Shown here piece by piece: positions 1 to 5,968 of a DNA stretch of 9,396 bases. The notes beneath the pieces were generated by a model that ran no database searches, was not told the origin of the DNA, and worked only from the letters and a program-made list of their open reading frames with translations. Each line of letters begins with the position of its first letter. Within the stretch, counting starts at the first letter, position 1. Source of the stretch: Rickettsiales bacterium (GTDB lineage: Bacteria; Pseudomonadota; Alphaproteobacteria; Rs-D84); assembly GCA_031278055.1 (NCBI GenBank), contig JAITLD010000054.1, forward strand, positions 1 to 9,396, in the 5' to 3' direction. A program made the translations under genes and the position numbers.

Positions 1-75
1 CACGGTTGCGTGTACTGCGTCCAGGGCGGCACGAACGGCTCGTGCTCCCGCGCCGCGGTAATGGAATTGCCATGA
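1..75 (+). CDS. C-terminal fragment of an unidentified, cysteine-containing protein
   Basis: Frame 1 is open from the first base to a TGA at 73-75, giving 24 residues that end in SCSRAAVMELP. The fragment has three cysteines within 13 residues (HGCVYC, then GSC), which would suit a disulfide-bonded exported protein, but this is a guess from composition. The GC-rich codons (GGC, GCG, TCC, CGC) match the other genes here, and the base composition drops sharply to AT-rich right after the stop, which supports a real gene end. The gene converges on the RND permease. The family cannot be recognised from so short a piece. Confidence 0.5.
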   Translation, partial: HGCVYCVQGGTNGSCSRAAVMELP

Positions 76-80
76 AACAT

Positions 81-190
81 GAGAGTTCAGAATTATGAGT
101 TCAGAGTTAGGGGTTGTAATTATTAATTATCAATCTAATTAAGCACTGCTATTCCCGCCTGCGCGGGAATGACAAAAAACTCTGAACTCT
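81..190. repeat. Composite palindromic intergenic repeat, copy C
   Basis: Two tandem GAGTTCAG-type half sites (81-90 and 97-108) at the left are matched by an inverted AACTCTGAACTC at 178-189. The 12-bp arms 97-108 and 178-189 are perfect reverse complements. Read on the minus strand the interior has the same CAGTGC-TTAATTA-GATAATTAATAATT core as copy B near 5915-5945, but a GTCATTCCCGC palindrome (151-173) has been added between one arm and the core. It occupies the whole space between two convergent genes, where its folded RNA could affect 3' ends. There is no classical U-tract next to the stem. Confidence 0.8.
151..170. repeat. 20-bp ATTCCC-N8-GGGAAT palindrome (dRS3-like), copy 1
   Basis: An 8-bp perfect stem (ATTCCCGC and GCGGGAAT) with a 4-base CTGC loop, followed by GACAAA. 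The form ATTCCC-N8-GGGAAT is that of the Neisseria dRS3 repeat, and similar GTCATTCCCGC repeats are known from many proteobacteria. Two further copies lie at 5677-5696 and 5845-5864. It is embedded in repeat copy C. Confidence 0.85.
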
Positions 191-207
191 TAATTGATTA
201 CTCTTTG

Positions 208-3200
208 TTAATTTTTTTTCAGTATTTTTCTCCGCAGCTTTTCCATCAGCACAAATAATGCCGGGGTCAATGCAAATGTCCACAGTAATCCGCCAAGCAT
301 TCCGCCAACCAAAACAGCCGCCATCGAAATCTTTGTTCCGTCGGGCGAGAATAATTGCGGCAGCATTCCCGCAACAACCGCTATCGTTGTCATCAGAATC
401 ATGCGATATTTATCATTAAACTGATTCCATAACGCTTTGGCCGGCGCTGTTCCCGCGGAGACTTCATTCACTGTCGGCTCTAAGAGCAAAATATTATTAT
501 TCACCACCAATCCGACCAACATTATTATTGACAGCATGGCCGCGATGTTTACCGTTCCGCCCGTCAAAAACAGAAACACGAACACGCCCGCGAACGACGT
601 GATTATCGACGTGGCTATCGTGAACGGATGCGCGACGCTGTTCAGAATCGCTGCCAGCAACATGAATGTCAGAATCGTCGCAAGCAAAAAGGTATTCGCC
701 ATTTCGCCCGTCGTCTCGTCCTGCGTCTCGCTCATTCCGCCGAATGTTATCCTAAGCCCGTCCGGCACATTCATCTTGTTAATTTCCGTCTGTATTTTCG
801 AACGCACGGGGCCGATTGTCGATTTGCCGAGATTCACATCTATTTCAGTCAGGCGATGCTTGTCGATACGATATACGTTGCGCGACGCCTGGCGATATTC
901 CAGTTTTCCCAATTCAGAGATCGGAACCATCCCGCGGCGCGTGTCAATCAAAACCTCATTGAAAGAATCCACCGTCTTGTATGTTTTTGAAAACTCCACT
1001 ATCAACGGATATTCCTCTCCCTTCTCGCGATACCGCAATGTATCGTCGCCGTAAAACGCAGTGCGCAAGGCCATTCCGACAGACGCGTTCGCCGCCCCCC
1101 ATTCGCTCATTTTGTTCTGGTTGGGAATGAATTGAATTTCATCATTCGGAACCTGCGCGGCCAGCATGGCGGACTGGACCTCGTCCATCGCGTTGATTTT
1201 GGCCATCAATTCGTCGGCAAGTTTTTCGCGCGCTTCGTCGTCGTCGCCCAAAACATTTATCACCATATCCGAAGTGCTGAATCCCCCGCCCTGGCTTTCG
1301 CCCGCCTTGACTGAAAACTCCGCGTCCGGAATGTCGGCGAACGCGGCGACCATGCGCTGCGCTATCGCTTTGTCGGATTCCCGCTCGGACAACGGAACAA
1401 GTTTTACGTTGATTAACACATTCTGTAATCCGCGCCGTCCGATTTTTACGGATGTCGCGGCAACCTCTGGAAAATTCGCCAGTTTTTCTTCGACTTTCAG
1501 CGCCAACTTCTGCGCCTTTTCGAATGTCGATCCCATCGGCGCGCGCGCGGTTATGTTAATTTCGTCAATGTCCGTTGTCGGCGAGAACTCGTTCCCGACA
1601 AACGACAATAATGACGCCGATAAAAACAATGTCGCGACCGCAATGCCAAGCCATCTCCATGGATGGGCCATCTCGGAATCAAAAATCTTCTTGAACCAAT
1701 CAAGCTGATGCTTTTCATGCTTTATATTTTCGGCAACCTTTTTTCTTTCAGTTTTCTTCAAGAACTTCGCAATCATCATCGGGGTCAAAGTAAACGAGAA
1801 CAATAATGACATCAATGTCAGATACACGACCGTCATTCCAAATTGATTCATGAACAGGCCCGCGATTCCCTCCATGAATGCCAGCGGCAGAAAGACGACT
1901 ATGTTCGTCCCGACGCCCGCCAAAACCGCGACCGCGACTCTTTTCGTCCCCTCAATCGCCGCATGCTCCGGCGTCGCCCCGTCGTCAATCATAGTGATTG
2001 CCGATTCAATCAGAATAATCGCGTTGGAAATCAGCGTGCCGAGCGCGGAGGCCATAGCCAAAAGAGTCATCGAATTTATCGAGAATCCCGAACTGCCCAT
2101 AAACAGAAATCCGGATACAAGAGAGGCCGGAATCACAACGCTCGCGATGATTGTCGAACGCCAGTTTCTCGTAAACACCAACAGGACGATAACCGTCAAA
2201 ATCAATCCGAAAATTATTCCTTCCAACGTGTCTTCCGTATCGTTTCGAATCGAGGTCGCCGCGTCGTTGATAATCCTGATATCGGCGTTTTCACTTTTCA
2301 ATTCTCTGCGCAAAAGATTTCGATAGCCGTCCAGCCTATTTATCAGAGAATCGGAAATCTTTACGGCGTTTCCATCCGTCGCCTTTACTATCGAAATTAT
2401 CAGCACTTCCTCGCCATTGTATCGGCCGCCCGTCGCCACGTCCTTTGCCGAATCCTCGACCGTCGCGATTTCTTTCAACGGAAAGGCCAGGCCCTCCGCC
2501 GTCGTAATCTGCATTTCTTCAATTGCCTTGACCGTCGCGAATTCGCCTATAAATCGTATCGCATTCGAAGAAAAGCGGGTTTCGATTTTTCCGGACGGAA
2601 CATTCAGGTTATACGCGTTTATCGCCTGCAATACCGCATTGATAGAAACGCCTTTGGCAGTCATTCGCTGCGGGTCCAGAAACACGCGGATTGCGCGCTC
2701 GCGCCCGCCGAATATATCGACCGACGCGACGCCTTTAATCGATGTAATGCGCTGCGATAAAACATCGTCCACAAAATCATACGCGTCGCGCAAATCGACG
2801 CCGGAAATCGCAAGGTCCATCACCGTTTGTTGCAAAATATTCAGCTTGCGAACCACCGGCTGCTCCAGCTGGTCGGGCAAATCGTAGACAATCGAATCAA
2901 CCTGGCCCTTTATTTCCTGCTGCTTTTCCATCCCGTCTTCTTCGAGATTGAATTCGGTTATGATGTAGGCATAGTTGTCATAGACCTGCGATGTTATCTT
3001 TTTGATTCCCGAAACTTTGGAAATGACATCTTCGACCGGTTTTACGACCTGCGATTCTATTTCGGCGGGGCCGGCGCCGGGATACAGCAACGTTGTGGTC
3101 ACCATCGGCAAATCCATCGGAGGCATGCGCTCGACATTCATCTTTGGATAAGACACGATTCCAAGAACGACCCAGAACAGAACGAACATCAATGTGGTAA

Positions 3201-3228
3201 TCGGACGATGGACAAAGAATTTTATCAT
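208..3228 (-). CDS. RND-superfamily efflux permease lacking the canonical proton-relay residues
   Basis: A 1006-residue inner-membrane transporter of the AcrB/MexB type, slightly shorter than AcrB (about 1049). It starts MIKFFVHRPITTLMF, with TM1 at about residues 10-28, then the porter-domain signature YPGAGPAEIE. A first TM block (about 334-490) contains FSINSMTLLAMASALG. A second large periplasmic part follows, then a C-terminal TM block (about 845-1000). Family members export drugs, bile salts or other amphiphiles using the proton gradient, with an adaptor and a TolC-type channel. By eye alignment the TM4 aspartates D407/D408 of AcrB are S401/N402 here (LISNAIILIE), TM10 K940 is N910 (GLVVNNNILLLE), and R971 is probably K940. 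The T978 position is kept. AAGG at 3239-3236 lies 7 bases before the ATG and fixes the start. It is the last gene of the efflux operon, 31 bases after the adaptor stop. Family assignment is firm; substrate and energy source are unknown. Confidence 0.93.
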   Translation of the reverse strand: MIKFFVHRPITTLMFVLFWVVLGIVSYPKMNVERMPPMDLPMVTTTLLYPGAGPAEIESQVVKPVEDVISKVSGIKKITSQVYDNYAYIITEFNLEEDGMEKQQEIKGQVDSIVYDLPDQLEQPVVRKLNILQQTVMDLAISGVDLRDAYDFVDDVLSQRITSIKGVASVDIFGGRERAIRVFLDPQRMTAKGVSINAVLQAINAYNLNVPSGKIETRFSSNAIRFIGEFATVKAIEEMQITTAEGLAFPLKEIATVEDSAKDVATGGRYNGEEVLIISIVKATDGNAVKISDSLINRLDGYRNLLRRELKSENADIRIINDAATSIRNDTEDTLEGIIFGLILTVIVLLVFTRNWRSTIIASVVIPASLVSGFLFMGSSGFSINSMTLLAMASALGTLISNAIILIESAITMIDDGATPEHAAIEGTKRVAVAVLAGVGTNIVVFLPLAFMEGIAGLFMNQFGMTVVYLTLMSLLFSFTLTPMMIAKFLKKTERKKVAENIKHEKHQLDWFKKIFDSEMAHPWRWLGIAVATLFLSASLLSFVGNEFSPTTDIDEINITARAPMGSTFEKAQKLALKVEEKLANFPEVAATSVKIGRRGLQNVLINVKLVPLSERESDKAIAQRMVAAFADIPDAEFSVKAGESQGGGFSTSDMVINVLGDDDEAREKLADELMAKINAMDEVQSAMLAAQVPNDEIQFIPNQNKMSEWGAANASVGMALRTAFYGDDTLRYREKGEEYPLIVEFSKTYKTVDSFNEVLIDTRRGMVPISELGKLEYRQASRNVYRIDKHRLTEIDVNLGKSTIGPVRSKIQTEINKMNVPDGLRITFGGMSETQDETTGEMANTFLLATILTFMLLAAILNSVAHPFTIATSIITSFAGVFVFLFLTGGTVNIAAMLSIIMLVGLVVNNNILLLEPTVNEVSAGTAPAKALWNQFNDKYRMILMTTIAVVAGMLPQLFSPDGTKISMAAVLVGGMLGGLLWTFALTPALFVLMEKLRRKILKKN

Positions 3229-3259
3229 GATTTCACCTTATCTCGATTTTCGCCACGCG

Positions 3260-3754
3260 TTATCTGACCACGATTTTATCGCCGTCTTTCAAGCCCAAAA
3301 CGACGACGCGGTCCGCGTCTTTGGCGATGACTTTCGCGCCATCCGGAAGCTCTGCGTCAATCGGCAGAAAGAATCCGGTGTATTCCGACAGAATCCGCAT
3401 GGTGCCAACCACGTTGCCGGAAACTTTTACAACGAACATTCCGGTATCCAAATCAATGTCTTTCGACACGTAGGTAATTCTGGCGTCGGCGCCTTTTATT
3501 TTCTGCCCTACGGCGAATTTTTTTATCCGGCCGGACGAAACCAGCGCGCGGCCGTTTTTGACAAACAACGGCTCTTCCAGAAAATCAGTCGTTTTTTTGG
3601 CAATCACGTATTCTTTCGGCGTTCCGTGCTCGGCATGAATCCGTACGACATTATGAACCGCGCGGATACCTTCGGAACGAATTTTTTGTATGCGATAACC
3701 AACCAGAACGGATATTGAAAGAATCAGAAAAAAAACAATTATTTTCTTTTTCAT
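3260..3754 (-). CDS. Miniature RND periplasmic adaptor-like protein (164 aa)
   Basis: The start ATG (3754-3752) overlaps the tolC stop as ATGA, so translation is probably coupled; an open frame continues upstream but only as a shadow of tolC. Residues 5-20 form a hydrophobic anchor or signal (IIVFFLILSISVLVGY). The rest looks like the C-terminal half of a membrane-fusion protein. GQKIKGADARITYVSKDIDL (83-102), then DTGMFVVKV, resembles the beta-barrel stretch that reads G.V..ISP.VD..TRT in AcrA/MexA-type adaptors. The end, with FFLPIDAEL and GLKDGDKIVV (154-163), resembles the membrane-proximal domain ending in GL.dGd.VVv. Usual adaptors are about 350-400 residues and include a biotinyl-lipoyl domain interrupted by a helical hairpin that meets TolC. 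Neither fits here. Its place between tolC and the permease makes an adaptor or permease-partner role likely. The domain reading is inference. Confidence 0.75.
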   Translation of the reverse strand: MKKKIIVFFLILSISVLVGYRIQKIRSEGIRAVHNVVRIHAEHGTPKEYVIAKKTTDFLEEPLFVKNGRALVSSGRIKKFAVGQKIKGADARITYVSKDIDLDTGMFVVKVSGNVVGTMRILSEYTGFFLPIDAELPDGAKVIAKDADRVVVLGLKDGDKIVVR

Positions 3755-5016
3755 TGCTCGTATTTCTTTATGTTTTCCGCAGTCGTCAGGATTTGCAGTT
3801 TGGCGTTGAACACAGCCATCTCCATCTGGGCCTGCGCGCGCTCGACATCCGACAGTTCGGCGGCCGATGTCTGTCCGGCCAGAAATCTGTCTTTGGACAG
3901 CTTGTATGCCTTTTCCGCCAAATCGTTCGCGACCAATAAGTCGCCCAGCTTTTTCCGCAGGTATTCGTGCCTTTGAATCAAATCGCTGTATTCCGCGGAT
4001 TTGAGTTTGCGCGACTTGTCCAAATCCTCGCGCGCGGAAATCGCCGACATCGCCGACTGAGTGGCCGCGGCGCGTTTCGCCCCGCCGTCGAATAGGGGAA
4101 CGGAAATCGAAACGCCAATATTCGCCGACTTCAAGTTGAAATCGCCGAGCTTGCGCATTGAATCCGCAAAGGTCAGATAATTGTATGACGCCGAGGCGGC
4201 GATTGTCGGCGCATAACCCATGTAATTCTGCCATTTCTCCGCGTCATACATTTTTGCCTGCGCCTCGTAAATTTCCCATTCGAGAGGATTTATTTCTTTT
4301 GACCGGATACTGGAAAATTTGTCCGGAAAATCGGATGTCAGAACAATCGGCTCCGCCTCGTCGATTCCGGCATAGACTTTCAGCATTCGAAATGCGGAAT
4401 CACGATTGAATTTCGCGTCCGCCAAATCGATTTCGCGCGACGCCACGTCGGCGGAAATCTTGACCAGATTGCTGCGGTTGGCGCGACCGGTCGCCGTCAA
4501 TTGTTTTTGCGCCGAACGCGTGTTTTTCAGGGATTTTTCCGCAATCCTGACAAATTCGTCCGTCATTTTCGCCGACCAGTATAAATTCACGGCGGCCGAC
4601 CTTGTTTCTATTTCCGCCAGCTTTTTGGATGTTTCGGCAATTTTGACGCCCTTTTCGGCCATGTCCAGCGCATAGCCGATTTTTCCGAAAGTATAGATGG
4701 GCATTGACGCCGTCAAACCCGCAGTCCCGATGTTGTCAATCGAAGCGGGAATCGAGGCGGAACTCGCGCTCGCCTGAATGGGCAGCCCGAACATATTCGT
4801 CTGGTATGCGGCCGTCGCGTCAATCTTGAACCAACGGCCCGCGTTCAGGCCGTCCATAACAGCCTGCATTTTTTTAATGTTCGCCGCGGCCTTCTTGATG
4901 TCTTGGGATTCGACCAAAACCAGCTCCACAGCATTATCGAGGCTTAAACTCCGCGCGTCGGCCCCGCAAAAGCCGACAAATAAAGCCCATACAAAGAGTA
5001 AAATCTTTTTTTTCAT
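3751..5016 (-). CDS. TolC-family outer-membrane efflux channel protein
   Basis: A 421-residue outer-membrane factor that would form the trimeric exit duct of the RND pump encoded downstream. Residues 1-21 are a Sec signal (KKK, hydrophobic core, then ADA as a likely signal peptidase I site). C17 is not in a good lipobox, since F precedes it. The mature protein opens with LSLDNAVELVLVESQDI, typical of the OEP domain. The two internal repeats of the family show as LTASMPIYTFGKIG (101-114) and IGVSISVPLFDGGAKRAA (300-317), each followed by a long amphipathic helix. The C-terminal repeat reads YKLSKDRFLAGQTSAAELSD (371-390). Length is normal for the family. The gene has its own good promoter (5063-5035) and a GGGA just upstream of the ATG. 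It overlaps the adaptor by 4 bp. No frameshift or missing segment is seen. Confidence 0.92.
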   Translation of the reverse strand: MKKKILLFVWALFVGFCGADARSLSLDNAVELVLVESQDIKKAAANIKKMQAVMDGLNAGRWFKIDATAAYQTNMFGLPIQASASSASIPASIDNIGTAGLTASMPIYTFGKIGYALDMAEKGVKIAETSKKLAEIETRSAAVNLYWSAKMTDEFVRIAEKSLKNTRSAQKQLTATGRANRSNLVKISADVASREIDLADAKFNRDSAFRMLKVYAGIDEAEPIVLTSDFPDKFSSIRSKEINPLEWEIYEAQAKMYDAEKWQNYMGYAPTIAASASYNYLTFADSMRKLGDFNLKSANIGVSISVPLFDGGAKRAAATQSAMSAISAREDLDKSRKLKSAEYSDLIQRHEYLRKKLGDLLVANDLAEKAYKLSKDRFLAGQTSAAELSDVERAQAQMEMAVFNAKLQILTTAENIKKYEQ

Positions 5017-5034
5017 AATTTCCCAAATTTTTCG

Positions 5035-5063
5035 ATTATAAGGACAAAAATCTAATAAGTCAA
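5035..5063 (-). promoter_or_regulatory. Predicted sigma70-type promoter of the tolC-adaptor-RND genes
   Basis: On the minus strand TTGACT (5063-5058) and a perfect TATAAT (5040-5035) are separated by exactly 17 bases. It lies in the 55-base gap between marR and tolC, so the pump genes need not depend on marR read-through. The predicted start near 5028 leaves a leader of only about 12 bases. No clear inverted repeat for MarR binding is seen in the gap. Confidence 0.75.
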
Positions 5064-5071
5064 CCTGCCTA

Positions 5072-5503
5072 TCAAACCACTTTTTTCAAAATTCTATTTG
5101 CTTCCTTCACTGCCTTTAACAGGTTTTCGGCATCATTATCATCAAGCGGACTTAAAATCTTGCCCATGCTTTCCTTGACATAGTTGGATACCTTTTCCAT
5201 AAATTTTTCCCCTTTTGGCGCGATGTGGTAATAGACTTTCCGCCTGTCGGTTTTATTCATGGCGCGCGCGACGTATTTTTTTCGCTCCAAAATCCCGAGA
5301 CGCAGGCATACCAGCGGCTTTGCGCCGACAAAACTGGCGATTTCTTTTAATTCCGCCATACCCAGGCGATGCAATACCATCATCAGTCTATATTCATGTT
5401 CCAGACAGCTACCTTTCAAATCATCCCTGACTTTTCTTGTAATCTGAAAAAACAGTTCCCTGCTCTCGCCGAAAGAATCCAGCAAATCTGTCTTATTTTT
5501 CAC
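5072..5503 (-). CDS. MarR-family transcriptional regulator
   Basis: A 143-residue protein, the normal size for MarR dimers that bind palindromic operators next to their own and efflux genes and release on ligand or oxidant. The winged helix-turn-helix is clear: EYRLMMVLHRLGMAELKEIA (37-56), a recognition helix around AKPLVCLRLGILERKKYVAR (61-80), and a wing with NKTDRRKVYYHIAPKG (83-98) containing the conserved D-R-R (86-88). Flanking helices at both ends would make the dimer interface. There are two cysteines, C33 and C66, the latter in the recognition helix, so redox sensing is possible but only inferred. The start is GTG (5503), behind a GGCGGGG tract at 5 bases; no ATG fits. It lies upstream of tolC on the same strand, so local control of the efflux genes is likely. 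Confidence 0.9.
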   Translation of the reverse strand: MKNKTDLLDSFGESRELFFQITRKVRDDLKGSCLEHEYRLMMVLHRLGMAELKEIASFVGAKPLVCLRLGILERKKYVARAMNKTDRRKVYYHIAPKGEKFMEKVSNYVKESMGKILSPLDDNDAENLLKAVKEANRILKKVV

Positions 5504-5521
5504 TTTTTCCCCGCCTATTAA

Positions 5522-5558
5522 TCATTATAAAATATAAATCGTTATCAAACTATAATGA
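5522..5558 (-). promoter_or_regulatory. Candidate MarR operator (inverted repeat at marR promoter)
   Basis: TCATTATA (5522-5529) and TATAATGA (5551-5558) are an 8-bp perfect inverted repeat with 21 bases between. They sit at and just downstream of the predicted marR -10, which would suit autorepression. The region is very AT-rich, so a chance match is possible. Confidence 0.3.
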
Positions 5559-5586
5559 ATATAGTATTAAAATCGCACAATGTCAA
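5558..5586 (-). promoter_or_regulatory. Predicted sigma70-type promoter of marR
   Basis: Reading the minus strand, a perfect TTGACA (5586-5581), a 17-base spacer and TATATT (5563-5558) form a near-consensus promoter. The predicted start near 5551 gives a leader of about 48 bases before the GTG start. Repeat copy A begins only 13 bases upstream of the -35 box. Confidence 0.7.
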
Positions 5587-5598
5587 ATATTATTTTTC

Positions 5599-5668
5599 AG
5601 AGTTCAGAGTTAATAGAGCCTAATTAAATTAATAATTCAAGAACTCATAACTCGTAACTCTGAACTCT
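5599..5668. repeat. Palindromic AGAGTTCAGAGTT repeat element, copy A
   Basis: The 14-bp ends AGAGTTCAGAGTTA (5599-5612) and TAACTCTGAACTCT (5655-5668) are perfect inverted repeats. The interior reads CCTAATTAAATTAATAATTC then AAGAACTCATAACTC. It is a direct-orientation copy of the element at 5900-5968. No coding potential is seen. The form is that of a very small non-autonomous element or palindromic intergenic repeat. Confidence 0.85.
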
Positions 5669-5671
5669 CAA

Positions 5672-5702
5672 ACCCTATTCCCGCCTACGCGGGAATGACA
5701 AA
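5672..5702. repeat. Left arm of 31-bp inverted repeat with dRS3-like palindrome, copy 2
   Basis: These 31 bases are the exact reverse complement of 5839-5869. The arm contains an ATTCCCGC-CTAC-GCGGGAAT palindrome at 5677-5696 and ends in GACAAA. Together the two arms enclose 136 bases. Confidence 0.88.
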
Positions 5703-5720
5703 CAACAAAGTTGTTTGTCA
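5696..5720. repeat. Perfect 11-bp stem hairpin next to a poly-A run
   Basis: TGACAAACAAC (5696-5706) and GTTGTTTGTCA (5710-5720) pair perfectly around an AAA loop; a run of nine A spans 5720-5728. The hairpin straddles the junction between the 31-bp left arm and the tandem repeat, so it may mark an element end. Confidence 0.75.
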
Positions 5721-5834
5721 AAAAAAAACGCTACCCAGTTTTGTTCCACACACTTTTTTACAAAACCCATCAGTTGTTTGTCAAAAAAAATGCTACCCAG
5801 TTTTATTCCACACACCTTTTTACAAAACCCGTCA
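5710..5834. repeat. Tandem duplication of a 62-63 bp unit
   Basis: Unit 1 (5710-5772) and unit 2 (5773-5834) lie head to tail and differ by four substitutions and one A in the poly-A run. Each has the parts GTTGTTTGTC, A8-9, GCTACCCAGTTTT, TTCCACACAC, TTTTTACAAAACCC and TCA. There is no open reading frame of note. The second unit ends in a 9-bp stem-loop with the right arm (ACAAAACCC 5822-5830, GGGTTTTGT 5835-5843). Two units without spacers do not make a CRISPR array. Confidence 0.85.
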
Positions 5835-5838
5835 GGGT

Positions 5839-5869
5839 TTTGTCATTCCCGCGTAGGCGGGAATAGGGT
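5839..5869. repeat. Right arm of 31-bp inverted repeat with dRS3-like palindrome, copy 3
   Basis: Exact reverse complement of 5672-5702. The inner palindrome is ATTCCCGC-GTAG-GCGGGAAT at 5845-5864. The bases beyond the arm (5870-5899) show nothing recognisable. Confidence 0.88.
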
Positions 5870-5899
5870 CTATTTTATTGAAACATAGAAACTGACAAG

Positions 5900-5968
5900 A
5901 GAGTTCAGAATTGCAGTGCCTAATTAAACTAATAATTAATAATTCAAGAACTCATAACTCTGAACTCT
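5900..5968. repeat. Palindromic AGAGTTCAGAGTT repeat element, copy B, reaching into rsmA
   Basis: Ends AGAGTTCAGAATT (5900-5912) and AACTCTGAACTCT (5956-5968) match as inverted repeats at 12 of 13 positions. The interior, CCTAATTAAACTAATAATTA then AATTCAAGAACTCATAAC, matches copy A in the same orientation. The right end overlaps the last codons of rsmA: its stop TGA (5954-5952) and the codons for the final residues SSEL lie inside the element. Confidence 0.85.

Noticed and set aside
1843..2760. Plus-strand 305-residue reading frame opposite the RND permease
   Set aside because: It is antisense to a clearly conserved permease and rich in Arg/Gln/His with no domain-like pattern, as expected of a shadow frame in GC-biased coding DNA. 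The same holds for the smaller plus-strand frames under the RND and tolC genes.
3755..4234. Upstream extension of the adaptor frame to a start at 4234
   Set aside because: The extra residues lie wholly within tolC in another frame and are low-quality Arg/Gly-rich sequence. The ATG at 3754, followed by a hydrophobic segment and overlapping the tolC stop, is the natural start.
4967..4969. TolC-family protein as a lipoprotein through C17
   Set aside because: The residues before the cysteine are V-G-F; Phe at -1 does not fit a lipobox, while ADA at 19-21 is a good signal peptidase I site.
5696..5728. Intrinsic terminator
   Set aside because: The 11-bp hairpin is followed by A residues on the plus strand and preceded by T residues on the minus strand; a terminator needs T residues after the stem.
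5710..5834. CRISPR-like array
   Set aside because: There are only two units of about 62 bp joined directly without spacers, and no cas gene is nearby.
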